Positions 47,152 through 56,907 of a stretch of DNA of 64,000 nt are shown here, piece by piece. How positions within the stretch are numbered: position 1 is the first letter of the stretch; each line of letters opens with the position of its first letter. Below the pieces are notes generated by a model. The model saw nothing but the letters and a program-made list of their open reading frames with translations, was not told the DNA's origin and ran no database searches. The stretch covers positions 1-64,000 of the forward strand of contig NZ_CANNFH010000008.1 in assembly GCF_947503875.1 (NCBI RefSeq), read 5' to 3'. The DNA is from an uncultured Polaribacter sp. GTDB taxonomy: Bacteria; Bacteroidota; Bacteroidia; Flavobacteriales; Flavobacteriaceae. A program made the translations under genes and the position numbers.

Positions 47152-49965
47152 ATGTTTACAAATCCTTTTAAAACATCGTTACTGCTATTGGTATTTTATG
47201 CAGTTGGCTTTGCGCAGCAAAATAAAATAAATATTGTTGCAGAATTAAACACGCAAAATAAAACCTTAAACATACAACAAGAAATAACTTATTATAACAA
47301 TTCTGAAGAGAGTTTAAACGAAATTTTACTACACAATTGGCCTAATAGTTTTAAAGATCGGAAAACACCACTTTCTAAAAGGTTTATAAAAGATTTTAAA
47401 AAAGATTTATACTTTGCTAAACCAGAAAACTTAGGCCTTACAGTTATTAAAAATATAGCTATAGATTTTAATACTGTACTTTATGAAGAGTTAGAAAACA
47501 ATGCAGATGTCTTAAAAGTGTTCTTAAAAAAACCATTACAACCAAAAGAACACAAAACCATTAAACTAACCTATATTGTAAAACTACCTAATGCTAAATT
47601 TACTAGATATGGTTTTTCTAAGGAAAACTTTAATTTAAGATATTGGTATTTTACGCCCGTAATTTACAATAATGGTTGGCAATATATGAGTAATTTAAAT
47701 TTAGATGATTTGTATGAAGATTTTACAACATTTGATATTGAATTTACTGCACCTAAAAACTACAAATTTATTAGTAGCTTGCAACAAGTTTCTGAAACCA
47801 ATGCTGCACAAAACACATACCTTTTAGAAGGTAAAAACGAGAGAGACGTTATTATTTATATTCAAAAAGAGGATGATTTTAAAACGTTTTCTACAGACAA
47901 ACATACTGTTGAAACCAACATATTTGATAAAGAAATAAATGAAAAAATAACCAAAGATATTTTAAACAGAGAACTGCGTTTTTTAGAACAATATTTAGGA
48001 AAATTGCCTATAGAAAAAGTTTTTATAGACGAAGTAATGCGAAAGAAAAACCCTGTTTATGGTTTAAACCAACTCCCAAAATTTATTAGACCCTTTTCTG
48101 ATGTTTTTAAATACGATTTAATACTTTTTAAAGTATTATCAAAAAGATACATTCGTAAGTCTTTACTTTTAAATGCAAGAAAAGATTATTGGATTTTAGA
48201 CGGTTTACAAAACTACTTAATGATAGAATATGTAAACAAATTTTATCCTGAAGTAAAGTTATTAGGTACTTTTTCTAATTCTTGGTTTTTAAAAAATTAC
48301 AATATTTCTAAATTACAATTTAATGAAAAATATCCTTTTGTATATCAATTTACTGCTAGGCGATTTTTAGATCAATCGTTAACCACCTCTGCAGATTCAC
48401 TTTCTAATTTTAATAGAACTATTGCCAGCAATTACAAAGCAGGTTTAAGTTTTACTTATTTAAAAGGTTTTTTAGGCGATAGTATTTTAAAAAAATCAAT
48501 TAAAGAATTTTATCAAAAAAATAAAAATCAGACAGCAAACAGCAAAGACTTTGAAAAGTTATTATCCAATAATACATCAAAGAATTTAGATTGGTTTTTT
48601 AACGATTATATTTCTACAAATAAAAAAATAGACTACACCATTAAAGCCGTTAAAAAAGAAAAAGACAGTTTAACAGTTGTTATAAAAAATAAAAGAAACA
48701 TAACTGCACCCGTAGCTTTTTACGGTTTAAAAAACAAAGAAGTTATATTTAAAAAATGGTTAACAGATATAAATGACGAAGGTTCATACACCATTTCTAA
48801 GGACAATATTGATGAAGTAGCTTTAAATCATGAAAACATTTATCCAGAATACAATACACTAGATAATTACTTCAACTTAAATAAAAAACTCTTTAATAAA
48901 CCGCTAAAATTTACGCTTATTAAAGATGTGAAAGCGCCAGATTATAATCAAATCTTTTACGAACCTACAGCTTCCTACAACTTTTATGATGGCTTAATAC
49001 TTGGTTTTAAGGTAAACAACAAACCGCTAATTAAAAGAAACTTAGAACTTAATTTATCTCCAGGTTTTGCTTTAAAAAGTCAAAAAGTAAATGGTTCCTT
49101 TTCTATATTGTACAATCAGTTTTTTGAAAAAACAAAAATTTACAAAATCACCTATGGTTTGGTTGGTAATACATTGCAATATGCCCCAGATTTATCTTAC
49201 AGTTCTTTAATACCTTTTGTAGATGTTGTTTTTAAAAGAAAAACCTTAAGAGATGCAAGTAGCGAAATTTTAAGAGCTAAGGTAATCAGTATAAATAGAG
49301 AAATTTCGCCTTTAGAGGTACGAACAGAAGAAGACAATTACAGTGTTTTAAGTTTAAGTTACAATTATATAGACCCAGATATTATAGACGAAACAAGATA
49401 TAATTTTAGCACAGAATTTGCAAAAAACTTCTCTAAAGTATCTGCAGATATTAGATTCAGAAAACTAACATCTTCCAATACTCAATTAGATTTTAGAGTA
49501 TTTGCTGGTGCATTTTTATTCAACAATACACAAGATGATTATTTTAGTTTTGGATTGGATAGAGCAAATGATTATTTGTTTGAATTAAACTACTTTGGCC
49601 GATCAGAAAGTTCAGGAATTTTTAGTCAGCAGTATATTATTGCAGAAGGTGGTTTTAAATCTGTTTTACCCACTAGGTTTGCAAATCAATATATGTTAGC
49701 CTTAAACTCGAGCATTGGCTTATGGCGTTGGGTAGAGTTTTACAACGATATTGCATTTCTAAAAAACAGAAATAAACCCGTATTCTTTGGCTATGAAAAT
49801 GGTATTCGATTTAACTTTGTGCATAATATTTTCGAAATTTATTTCCCTCTTTATTCTAACAATGGTTGGGAGGTGGCACAACAATCGTACGCAGAAAAAA
49901 TAAGATTTACATTCACAGGAGATTTAGGCAGGGTTTTTAACTTTTTTAGAAGAGGGTTTATATAG
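47152..49965 (+). CDS. M1-peptidase-like protein with outer-membrane barrel, catalytic motif lost
   Basis: A 937-residue protein with a signal peptide (TSLLLLVFYAVGFAQQ). Residues about 25-490 resemble the M1 aminopeptidase N-terminal beta domain and gluzincin domain (ILLHNWPNSF; LRYWYFTPVIYNNGW). The zinc-binding HExxH site reads K327-V-L-S-K331 and the third ligand, 23 residues on, is Asp350 in WILDGLQNY, so all three ligands are changed. From about 580 the chain is rich in amphipathic beta strands and ends GRVFNFFRRGFI, which fits an outer-membrane barrel. A TTG 12 bp upstream is an alternative start. The function is probably non-enzymatic and is unknown. Confidence 0.75.
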   Translation: MFTNPFKTSLLLLVFYAVGFAQQNKINIVAELNTQNKTLNIQQEITYYNNSEESLNEILLHNWPNSFKDRKTPLSKRFIKDFKKDLYFAKPENLGLTVIKNIAIDFNTVLYEELENNADVLKVFLKKPLQPKEHKTIKLTYIVKLPNAKFTRYGFSKENFNLRYWYFTPVIYNNGWQYMSNLNLDDLYEDFTTFDIEFTAPKNYKFISSLQQVSETNAAQNTYLLEGKNERDVIIYIQKEDDFKTFSTDKHTVETNIFDKEINEKITKDILNRELRFLEQYLGKLPIEKVFIDEVMRKKNPVYGLNQLPKFIRPFSDVFKYDLILFKVLSKRYIRKSLLLNARKDYWILDGLQNYLMIEYVNKFYPEVKLLGTFSNSWFLKNYNISKLQFNEKYPFVYQFTARRFLDQSLTTSADSLSNFNRTIASNYKAGLSFTYLKGFLGDSILKKSIKEFYQKNKNQTANSKDFEKLLSNNTSKNLDWFFNDYISTNKKIDYTIKAVKKEKDSLTVVIKNKRNITAPVAFYGLKNKEVIFKKWLTDINDEGSYTISKDNIDEVALNHENIYPEYNTLDNYFNLNKKLFNKPLKFTLIKDVKAPDYNQIFYEPTASYNFYDGLILGFKVNNKPLIKRNLELNLSPGFALKSQKVNGSFSILYNQFFEKTKIYKITYGLVGNTLQYAPDLSYSSLIPFVDVVFKRKTLRDASSEILRAKVISINREISPLEVRTEEDNYSVLSLSYNYIDPDIIDETRYNFSTEFAKNFSKVSADIRFRKLTSSNTQLDFRVFAGAFLFNNTQDDYFSFGLDRANDYLFELNYFGRSESSGIFSQQYIIAEGGFKSVLPTRFANQYMLALNSSIGLWRWVEFYNDIAFLKNRNKPVFFGYENGIRFNFVHNIFEIYFPLYSNNGWEVAQQSYAEKIRFTFTGDLGRVFNFFRRGFI

Positions 49966-50081
49966 ACTTTGCACTAGATTTTATATTAATTACACAATTC
50001 TTAAAATATTAACTTTTTAATCCATTTTTATTGCGAATTATTTAACGAAAATTTACAATTTTAAATATCAACTAAAAAAAC

Positions 50082-50089
50082 TATATTTG
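50082..50089 (+). promoter_or_regulatory. -7 box for the E1 gene
   Basis: TATATTTG, a match to TAnnTTTG, lies 23 bp before the ATG, the same spacing as at aroC and uvrA. No TTG at the -33 distance. Confidence 0.55.
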
Positions 50090-50112
50090 CAGTATCCTTA
50101 AAAACAATAAAA

Positions 50113-52566
50113 ATGCTTCAAAAAACACTTTCTAAAAACACGAAAGAATTATCTTTTCAAGATTTTAAAGCCGAAGTTTTGCAAGATTATAAAATTGCAA
50201 AAATTAGCAGAGAGTGTAGTTTATTAGGAAGAAGAGAAGTTCTTACAGGAAAAGCAAAATTTGGTATTTTTGGAGATGGTAAAGAAGTACCTCAATTAGC
50301 CATGGCAAAAGCCTTTAAAAAAGGTGATTTTAGATCGGGTTATTACAGAGATCAAACTTTTATGATGGCATTAGGAGAATTAACTCCGCAACAATTTTTT
50401 GCCGGTTTATACGCACATACAAGTTTAGAAGCAGACCCAATGTCTGCAGGAAGGCAAATGGGTGGCCATTTTGCAACACATAGTTTAAATGATGATGGAA
50501 CTTGGAAAGACCTTACCATACAATACAACTCTAGTTCAGATATCTCACCAACTGCTGGTCAAATGCCACGTCTTTTAGGTTTAGCACAAGCCTCTAAAAT
50601 TTACAGAAATGAAAAAAGTGTGGCTAATAAAAGCAACTTTTCTAACAACGGAAATGAAGTTGCTTGGGGTACAATAGGTAATGCAAGTACAAGTGAAGGC
50701 TTGTTTTTTGAAACAATTAATGCTGCTGGTGTGTTGCAAGTACCAATGGTAATGAGTGTTTGGGATGATGAATACGGAATCTCTGTACACGCAAAACATC
50801 AAACAACTAAAGAAAGTATTTCAGAAATATTAAAAGGTTTTCAACGAGATGAAAACAACGATGGCTATGAAATTTTTGTAATTAATGGATGGGATTATGT
50901 ACAATTAGTAGATGTTTATAACAAAGCCGCAAAAATTGCCAGAGAAAATCACATTCCCGTTTTAATTCACGTTAAAGAATTAACACAACCCCAAGGGCAT
51001 TCTACATCTGGTTCACATGAAAGATATAAATCTAAAGAAAGACTAAACTGGGAAAAAGAATTTGATTGTATTGAGCAAATGCGTCAATGGATTTTAGATT
51101 TTCAGTTAGAGACAGATTCAGGCGAGACTTTGCGTTTTGTAGACGGAGAAGAGGACATTATTCTTATAGAAAAAGAAGCAAAAAAAGAAGTTAGAAATGC
51201 AAAAAGAATGGCATGGACTTCTTTTATTGATGAGATTAAAGCTGAAGTAAACACACTTTGTGAGATCTTAGAAAAAATTATTACAAAAAGTAGTAATGGC
51301 GTGTTTATAGAGAAATATAAAGAAGATTTATTAGCAATTTCTGAACCTAATAGAAAAGATGTTTTATCTACTGCTAGAAAAGTAGTGCGTTATTTAAAAG
51401 ACGAAAACTACGCAGAAAAAACGCTTTTACAAAACTTTATCAAACAGCAAATAAAAGACGCGTATTATAAATATTCTTCAAAACTTTTAAGTGAGTCAGA
51501 TTTAAGTCCGCAAGAAATTGTAGAAAAAGCAGCCACATATCCTGAAAAGAAAAACCTAGTAGACGCTAGAGTTTTAATGAGAGATAACTTTGATGCATTA
51601 CTAAAAAAACACCCAGAAGTGGTTATTTTTGGTGAAGATGCAGGTTATATTGGCGATGTAAATCAAGGTTTAGAAGGGCTACAAGAAAAATATGGCGATA
51701 TAAGAATTGCAGATACAGGTATTAGAGAAGCCACCATAATTGGCCAAGGAATTGGTTTGGCCATGAGAGGCCTTAGACCAATTGCAGAAATACAATATTT
51801 AGACTATTTATTGTACGGATTACAAATTATGAGTGACGATTTAGCAACGTTACACTACAGAACATTTGGTAAGCAAAAGGCACCTTTAATTGTAAGAACT
51901 AGAGGGCATAGATTAGAAGGTATTTGGCATGCAGGCTCGCCAATGGGCGGAATAATAAATAATGTAAGAGGAATGCATGTTTTAGCACCAAGGAACATGA
52001 CCAAAGCAGCTGGTTTTTACAACACACTTTTAGAAGGAGATGATCCTGCATTGGTTATAGAATGTTTAAATGGCTATAGACTTAAAGAAGAACTTCCGGT
52101 TAATTTAGGAGAATTTAAAACACCAATTGGTGTGGTAGAAACCGTAAAAGAAGGTACAGATATTACTATAGTTTCTTATGGTTCTACACTAAGAATAGTG
52201 CAAGAAACTGCAAAAGATTTACTACAAATAGGCATAGATGCAGAAATTATAGACGCCCAAAGCTTACTTCCTTTTGATATTTATAGTGACTGTGTTAAAA
52301 GTTTAGAGAAAACAAATAAACTTTTAATTGTAGATGAAGACGTACCTGGTGGAGCATCTGCTTATATTTTACAAGAAATTTTAGAAATGCAAAATGGTTA
52401 TCAATATTTAGATAGCAAACCCACTACACTAACTGCAAAAGCACACAGAACTGCTTATGGAACAGATGGCGATTATTTTTCTAAACCATCCGCAGAAGAT
52501 ATATTTGAAAAAGTGTATGAAATTATGCACGAATCTAACCCACAGAAATTTCCGAATTTGTATTAA
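50113..52566 (+). CDS. Fused alpha/beta 2-oxoacid (branched-chain) dehydrogenase E1
   Basis: An 817-residue thiamine-diphosphate enzyme joining the E1 alpha (about 30-370) and beta (about 485-810) chains in one polypeptide. In the alpha part GRQMGGHFATHS and GTIGNASTSEGLFFETINAA form the cofactor region. In the beta part VVIFGEDAGYIGDVNQGLEG, DTGIREATIIGQGIGLAMRG and IVDEDVPGGASAYILQEILE match the family. It probably decarboxylates branched-chain 2-oxoacids for iso-fatty acid primers, common in Bacteroidota; pyruvate is possible. No E2 or E3 gene is adjacent. A terminator follows. Confidence 0.88.
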   Translation: MLQKTLSKNTKELSFQDFKAEVLQDYKIAKISRECSLLGRREVLTGKAKFGIFGDGKEVPQLAMAKAFKKGDFRSGYYRDQTFMMALGELTPQQFFAGLYAHTSLEADPMSAGRQMGGHFATHSLNDDGTWKDLTIQYNSSSDISPTAGQMPRLLGLAQASKIYRNEKSVANKSNFSNNGNEVAWGTIGNASTSEGLFFETINAAGVLQVPMVMSVWDDEYGISVHAKHQTTKESISEILKGFQRDENNDGYEIFVINGWDYVQLVDVYNKAAKIARENHIPVLIHVKELTQPQGHSTSGSHERYKSKERLNWEKEFDCIEQMRQWILDFQLETDSGETLRFVDGEEDIILIEKEAKKEVRNAKRMAWTSFIDEIKAEVNTLCEILEKIITKSSNGVFIEKYKEDLLAISEPNRKDVLSTARKVVRYLKDENYAEKTLLQNFIKQQIKDAYYKYSSKLLSESDLSPQEIVEKAATYPEKKNLVDARVLMRDNFDALLKKHPEVVIFGEDAGYIGDVNQGLEGLQEKYGDIRIADTGIREATIIGQGIGLAMRGLRPIAEIQYLDYLLYGLQIMSDDLATLHYRTFGKQKAPLIVRTRGHRLEGIWHAGSPMGGIINNVRGMHVLAPRNMTKAAGFYNTLLEGDDPALVIECLNGYRLKEELPVNLGEFKTPIGVVETVKEGTDITIVSYGSTLRIVQETAKDLLQIGIDAEIIDAQSLLPFDIYSDCVKSLEKTNKLLIVDEDVPGGASAYILQEILEMQNGYQYLDSKPTTLTAKAHRTAYGTDGDYFSKPSAEDIFEKVYEIMHESNPQKFPNLY

Positions 52567-52592
52567 AGTTAAAAGGAATTTTTCAATTTTAC

Positions 52593-52624
52593 AAAAGGCT
52601 GTCTTTAAAGACAGCCTTTTTTTA
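52593..52624 (+). terminator. Terminator of the E1 gene
   Basis: AAAAGGCTGTCTTT (52593-52606) pairs with AAAGACAGCCTTTT (52607-52620) and runs into T7. It separates the E1 gene from the light-cluster promoter. Confidence 0.92.
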
Positions 52625-52645
52625 TTAATTTACATTTAACAAAAG

Positions 52646-52692
52646 ATTATTGTTTAAGGAAACTTTAAATTTATTAAACATTTGTATCTTTA
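52646..52692 (+). promoter_or_regulatory. Shared operator/promoter of light unit 1
   Basis: ATTATTGTTTAA (52646-52657), 16 bp, TTAAACA (52674-52680), then TTTGTATCTTT with a TAnnTTT-like -10 region (52685-52692), 18 bp before the ATG of the TetR-like gene. The arms form an inverted repeat. The same 12-bp arm, spacing and second arm occur at 61235-61269. TTAAACA fits the nTnnACAn half-site reported, as I recall, for the B12-dependent photoreceptor CarH. The actual regulator is unknown. Confidence 0.7.
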
Positions 52693-52710
52693 CTAAAAAT
52701 TAATTTTATT

Positions 52711-53361
52711 ATGGCACGCAAGAAAAACATCACTAAAGACAACCTTATTTCTTGGTACATGGAGTTTGTACTAGAGCACAATCATCAACCAAAATCAGTC
52801 TTCAGTTTTGCAAAAGAAAACAACTTTGAAGAAGGTGATTTTTACAAATTTTATGGCACTTTTGAAGCTATTGAAGAATCTATTTTCTCAGAATTTTTTA
52901 ATAACACCATTAAAGTATTAGCCAAAAGCGAAGAATACCCAGATTACGATGCCAGAAACAAGTTATTAAGTTTCTATTTTACATTTTTTGAAATGTTAAC
53001 TGCAAATAGAAGTTATGTGGTTTATGCTTTAAAAGGTCAAGACTTAAAAAAATTAAAGAATCTCAAACATTTAGGTAAAGATTTTAAAACCTATATTAAA
53101 AACATTGGTATTGAAAAAATAGACCTAAAGGAAGAACGTTTAGAAAAAATTCAAGACAAAGGTATTGAAGAATCTTCTTGGTTACACTTGTTAATTACCA
53201 TGAAGTTTTGGTTAGATGATACTTCTGCATCTTTTGAAAAAACAGACATTTTTATAGAAAAATCTATAAATGCGCGTTTCGATTTAATGGATATAAAGCC
53301 ATTAAAATCTATCATTGATTTTGGAAAGTTTATTTTAAAAGAAAAAGTAAACTTCAATTAA
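52711..53361 (+). CDS. TetR-like regulator, first gene of the light cluster
   Basis: A 216-residue, largely helical protein. Residues about 10-55 can form a TetR-type helix-turn-helix (SVFSFAKENNFEEGDFYKFY then GTFEAIEESIFSEF), although it is less canonical than usual. The rest resembles a TetR C-terminal ligand/dimer domain (TANRSYVVYALKG, SSWLHLLITMKFWLDDTSAS). It opens the unit that includes UbiB-like, flavin reductase and photolyase genes, so it may regulate the unit or act as a non-DNA-binding partner of the AarF protein, 30 bp downstream. Confidence 0.7.
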   Translation: MARKKNITKDNLISWYMEFVLEHNHQPKSVFSFAKENNFEEGDFYKFYGTFEAIEESIFSEFFNNTIKVLAKSEEYPDYDARNKLLSFYFTFFEMLTANRSYVVYALKGQDLKKLKNLKHLGKDFKTYIKNIGIEKIDLKEERLEKIQDKGIEESSWLHLLITMKFWLDDTSASFEKTDIFIEKSINARFDLMDIKPLKSIIDFGKFILKEKVNFN

Positions 53362-53391
53362 AAAAATAGTACCTAATACAAGGCTGTACAT

Positions 53392-54696
53392 ATGAAAACC
53401 ATAGATTCTATACCTACTTCTAAAATGCAACGTGCATCAAAATTAGTAACCACTGGTGCTAAAATTGGTGTAAACTATTTAAAATATTATGGTGATAAAA
53501 TTACCAAAACAGAAGTTGAAGCAAAAGCAAGATTGAATGAAAATAATGCAGAAGATATTTATGATGGTCTAAAGCAGCTGAAAGGAAGTGCGCTTAAAGT
53601 TGCTCAAATGTTGAGTATGGAAAAAAATATTTTACCAGCTGCCTACGTAGAAAAATTCTCGCTTTCACAATTTTCTGTTCCTCCACTTTCGCCTGCGTTA
53701 GTTAGTAAAACTTTCAAAAACTATTTCGGTAAAAATCCGAATGAAATTTATGATAAGTTTGATTTGGTTTCTGTAAACGCTGCCAGTATTGGACAAGTGC
53801 ACAAAGCAGAAAAAGACGGCCAGAAATTGGCTGTAAAAATTCAGTATCCTGGTGTTGCAGACAGTATTGCTTCAGATTTATCTTTAGTAAAACCAATTGC
53901 TATTAAAATGTTTAATATTAGAGGTAAAGATTCTGATAAATATTTTAAAGAAGTAGAGAATAAACTAGAAGAAGAGACCAATTACATTTTAGAGGTAGAA
54001 CAGAGTCAGGCAATTGTAAAAGCGTGTAAGCACATACCTAACTTAAGTTTTCCTAATTATTATCCAGAAATTTCTTCTGATAGAATAATAACTATGGATT
54101 GGATGAATGGCGTACATTTATCTGAATTCGAAACTACAGATCAAGAAGTAAGAAACCAATTAGGGCAAGCCCTTTGGGATTTCTATATGTTTCAAATTCA
54201 CAAACTTAAAAAAGTACATGCAGATCCACATCCTGGTAATTTTATGATTTCACCAGATAACGAATTAATTGTAATCGATTTTGGTTGTATGAAAACCATT
54301 CCTGATGATTTTTATGTTCCTTATTTTGAATTGGCAAATGCAGAGAATTTAAAAGATCCTGTGTTTTTTGAAAAGAAATTGTACGAATTAGAAATCTTAA
54401 GAGAAGACGATTCTAAAGAAGAATTAGACTTTTTTAGAGCCATTTTTCACGAGCTTTTAAGTTTGTTTACACAACCATTTAATAATGAAGTTTTCGACTT
54501 TTCTAGCGAAGAGTTTTTCGGTAAAATTTCCGATTTAGGTCAGAAATATGCAAAAAGTACGGAGTTAAAGAGCATGAATGGAAATAGAGGCTCTAAACAT
54601 TTTATATACATCAATAGAACTTTCTTTGGTTTGTATAACTTAATGCACGACTTAAAGGCAAAGAATGTAAAAATCAATAATTTTAATTCTTTATAA
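53392..54696 (+). CDS. AarF/ABC1/UbiB kinase-like ATPase
   Basis: A 434-residue member of the atypical kinase family linked to quinone biosynthesis and lipid transport (UbiB, COQ8). Family motifs are present: LKGSALKVAQMLSMEK (KxGQ-like), AASIGQVHKAEKDGQKLAVK with the alanine-rich loop and catalytic Lys, EETNYILEVEQSQ, HADPHPGNFMIS (catalytic loop) and VIDFGCMKTIP (DFG). No membrane helices are evident at the C-terminus, unlike E. coli UbiB. Its stop codon overlaps the start of the flavin reductase gene. Its role in a light cluster might be quinone or isoprenoid protection; this is inference. Confidence 0.9.
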   Translation: MKTIDSIPTSKMQRASKLVTTGAKIGVNYLKYYGDKITKTEVEAKARLNENNAEDIYDGLKQLKGSALKVAQMLSMEKNILPAAYVEKFSLSQFSVPPLSPALVSKTFKNYFGKNPNEIYDKFDLVSVNAASIGQVHKAEKDGQKLAVKIQYPGVADSIASDLSLVKPIAIKMFNIRGKDSDKYFKEVENKLEEETNYILEVEQSQAIVKACKHIPNLSFPNYYPEISSDRIITMDWMNGVHLSEFETTDQEVRNQLGQALWDFYMFQIHKLKKVHADPHPGNFMISPDNELIVIDFGCMKTIPDDFYVPYFELANAENLKDPVFFEKKLYELEILREDDSKEELDFFRAIFHELLSLFTQPFNNEVFDFSSEEFFGKISDLGQKYAKSTELKSMNGNRGSKHFIYINRTFFGLYNLMHDLKAKNVKINNFNSL

Positions 54697-55316
54697 TGGC
54701 GTTTTTCAACAGAAAAGATATTGACGATTTAGAACGTTTTTATAAAATAAACTTAATTAATAGTTGCTCTGGTTTTAAATCTGCCAACTTGTTGGGTTCT
54801 GTTTCATTAGAAGGCATTACAAACGTTGCCGTATTTAGTTCTGTAACCCATTTAGGTTCTAAACCACCTACCTTAGGTTTTATTTTAAGACCTACAACAG
54901 TGCCAAGAAACACGCACAAAAATTTAAAAGAAACTGGTGTTTTTACCATAAATCATATTTGGGAAGATATTATAGAAGATGCACACCATACTTCTGCTTC
55001 TTACCCAGAAAACAGTTCTGAATTTGATGAAACTAATTTAGAAGAAGAATACAAAGGGAATTTTAAAGCACCTTTTGTAAAAGGCGCACCTGTACAAATG
55101 GCAATGAAATTTGTAGAAGAAATTCACGTTCCGTCTAACAATGTTTGGCTAATAGTAGCACAAATTGAAGAATTATACGTTAATGATGAAATTTTGCAAG
55201 AAGATGGTTTAATAAATTTATCCAACGGAAATATTGCAACTATTAATGGTTTAGATACGTATGCAATACCACAATTTAAAAAACAACTGTCTTACCAAAG
55301 ACCCAAAAATGTATAA
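54696..55316 (+). CDS. Flavin reductase family protein
   Basis: A 206-residue protein with the FMN-binding split-barrel fold of the DIM6/NTAB flavin reductases. The segment GFKSANLLGSVSLEGITNVA, then FSSVTHLGSKPPTLGFILRP and GVFTINHI, match the flavin-binding parts of the family, and FKAPFVKGAPVQMAMKFVEE is the usual later motif. The start ATG overlaps the preceding stop codon (TAATG). In this unit it could supply reduced flavin or repair photo-oxidised cofactors, but no direct partner can be shown. Confidence 0.87.
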   Translation: MAFFNRKDIDDLERFYKINLINSCSGFKSANLLGSVSLEGITNVAVFSSVTHLGSKPPTLGFILRPTTVPRNTHKNLKETGVFTINHIWEDIIEDAHHTSASYPENSSEFDETNLEEEYKGNFKAPFVKGAPVQMAMKFVEEIHVPSNNVWLIVAQIEELYVNDEILQEDGLINLSNGNIATINGLDTYAIPQFKKQLSYQRPKNV

Positions 55317-55324
55317 AAAAGTGT

Positions 55325-56746
55325 ATGAGAATTTTAGTAACCGGTGCAACTGGATATATAGGCAAACGCTTAATACCACTTTTACTAAATGATGGACATA
55401 CAGTAATATGTGCTGTTCGCGATAAAAAAAGAGCACAAAATTACTTTAAAGATAGAGCCAATATTGAATTGGCAGAAGCTGATTTTTTAAATGCTGATTC
55501 ACTTAAAAACATCCCAAAAAATATAGATATTGCGTATTATTTAATACATTCTATGTCTAATTCTGCAAAAGAATTTCATGTTTTAGAAGAAAAATGTGCT
55601 TTTAACTTTAAAAGGTTTGCAGAAAATTCTCAATTAAAACAAGTTATTTATTTAAGCGGAATAACTAATGATACTAAACTATCTAAACACTTATTATCAC
55701 GTAAAAATGTAGAAAAAACATTAGCATCTAAAACCTACGCACTTACCACTTTTAAAGCGGGTATTATAGTAGGTTCTGGTAGTTCTTCTTTTGAAATTAT
55801 AAGAGATATTGTAGAAAAACTACCTTTTATGATTGCTCCTAAATGGTTAAATACCAAAACACAACCTTTAGGTATTAGAGACGTTCTAGCATTTTTACAT
55901 AGAGCTATGGGCAAAGAAGAGCTATACAACAAATCTTATGATGTATTTGGCCCAGAAATACTAACGTACAAAGAAATGCTTTATCAATTTGCGGCAGTTA
56001 GAAAACTAAAAAGATACATTTTAACAGTACCTGTAATGACGCCAAAACTATCTTCTTACTGGCTGTACTTTGTTACCTCTACTTCTTACAAGTTGGCAAG
56101 TTCTTTAGTAAATTCTATGGGTGTAGAAGTTATTGGACAAAAAAGTGATATCAATAAAATTTTAGACATAAACCCAATGTCTTACAAAAAAGCCGTAAAA
56201 TTAGCCTTTAAAAAAATAGAACAAAACAGCATAATTTCTAGTTGGAAAGACTCTTATGTAAGTAGTGGGATTTTAAAAAACTTTGTTCATGAATTTATAA
56301 ACGTACCAAAACATGGTTGTTTTAAAGATTTTAAAAATAGAACAGTAAAAAATAAAAAAACTGCTTTAGATAGAATTTGGGCAATTGGCGGAGAAACTGG
56401 TTGGTATTATGGCACTTTTCTTTGGAAGATTCGTGGGTTTTTTGACCAGTTTTTTGGTGGTGCAGGTTTACGTAGAGGAAGAAGACACCCTACTGAATTA
56501 AATGCTGGTGATGCCTTAGATTTTTGGCGGGTTATTTATGCCGATAAAGAAAAAGGCAAACTCCTACTCTATGCAGAAATGATTTTACCAGGCGAAGCTT
56601 GGTTAGAATTTAAAATAGAAGAAAATAAACTTTACCAAACTGCTACTTTTAGACCTCATGGTTTGGCGGGTAGATTGTATTGGTACGCAGTAATGCCATT
56701 TCATTGGTTTGTTTTTAATGGCATGATTAATAATATCAACAAATAG
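55325..56746 (+). CDS. SDR-type NAD(P)-binding protein with DUF2867 domain
   Basis: A 473-residue fusion. The N-terminal atypical short-chain dehydrogenase domain (about 1-290) starts [20 protein letters not shown], with [20 protein letters not shown] and [10 protein letters not shown]; the classical YxxxK pair is not evident. The C-terminal DUF2867 domain (about 320-470) includes [40 protein letters not shown] and [14 protein letters not shown]. Related proteins are often found next to cryptochrome genes. The substrate is unknown. Confidence 0.88.
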   Translation: MRILVTGATGYIGKRLIPLLLNDGHTVICAVRDKKRAQNYFKDRANIELAEADFLNADSLKNIPKNIDIAYYLIHSMSNSAKEFHVLEEKCAFNFKRFAENSQLKQVIYLSGITNDTKLSKHLLSRKNVEKTLASKTYALTTFKAGIIVGSGSSSFEIIRDIVEKLPFMIAPKWLNTKTQPLGIRDVLAFLHRAMGKEELYNKSYDVFGPEILTYKEMLYQFAAVRKLKRYILTVPVMTPKLSSYWLYFVTSTSYKLASSLVNSMGVEVIGQKSDINKILDINPMSYKKAVKLAFKKIEQNSIISSWKDSYVSSGILKNFVHEFINVPKHGCFKDFKNRTVKNKKTALDRIWAIGGETGWYYGTFLWKIRGFFDQFFGGAGLRRGRRHPTELNAGDALDFWRVIYADKEKGKLLLYAEMILPGEAWLEFKIEENKLYQTATFRPHGLAGRLYWYAVMPFHWFVFNGMINNINK

Positions 56747-56766
56747 CAAAAGCTATTTTTTATAAA

Positions 56767-56907
56767 ATGAAAAAACAGCATTTACCGCAAAAGATATGTG
56801 TGGTTTGTGAAAGACCTTTCACTTGGAGAAAAAAATGGGAGAAAAATTGGGAAAACGTAAAATATTGTAGTAAAAAATGCAGCAGCAACAAGAAAAAACA
56901 GGTTTAG
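56767..56907 (+). CDS. DUF2256 zinc-ribbon-like small protein
   Basis: 46 residues starting [20 protein letters not shown] and ending in a lysine-rich tail. Two CxxC-type pairs (CVVC and CSKKC, 20 residues apart) and the tryptophan-rich middle [14 protein letters not shown] are the DUF2256 pattern, probably a metal-binding ribbon. Function is unknown, but the family is commonly found beside cryptochrome/photolyase genes. It starts 20 bp after the SDR gene and its last 31 bp overlap the start of the DASH cryptochrome gene in another frame, so translation is probably coupled. It is easily missed because of its size. Confidence 0.85.
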   Translation: MKKQHLPQKICVVCERPFTWRKKWEKNWENVKYCSKKCSSNKKKQV

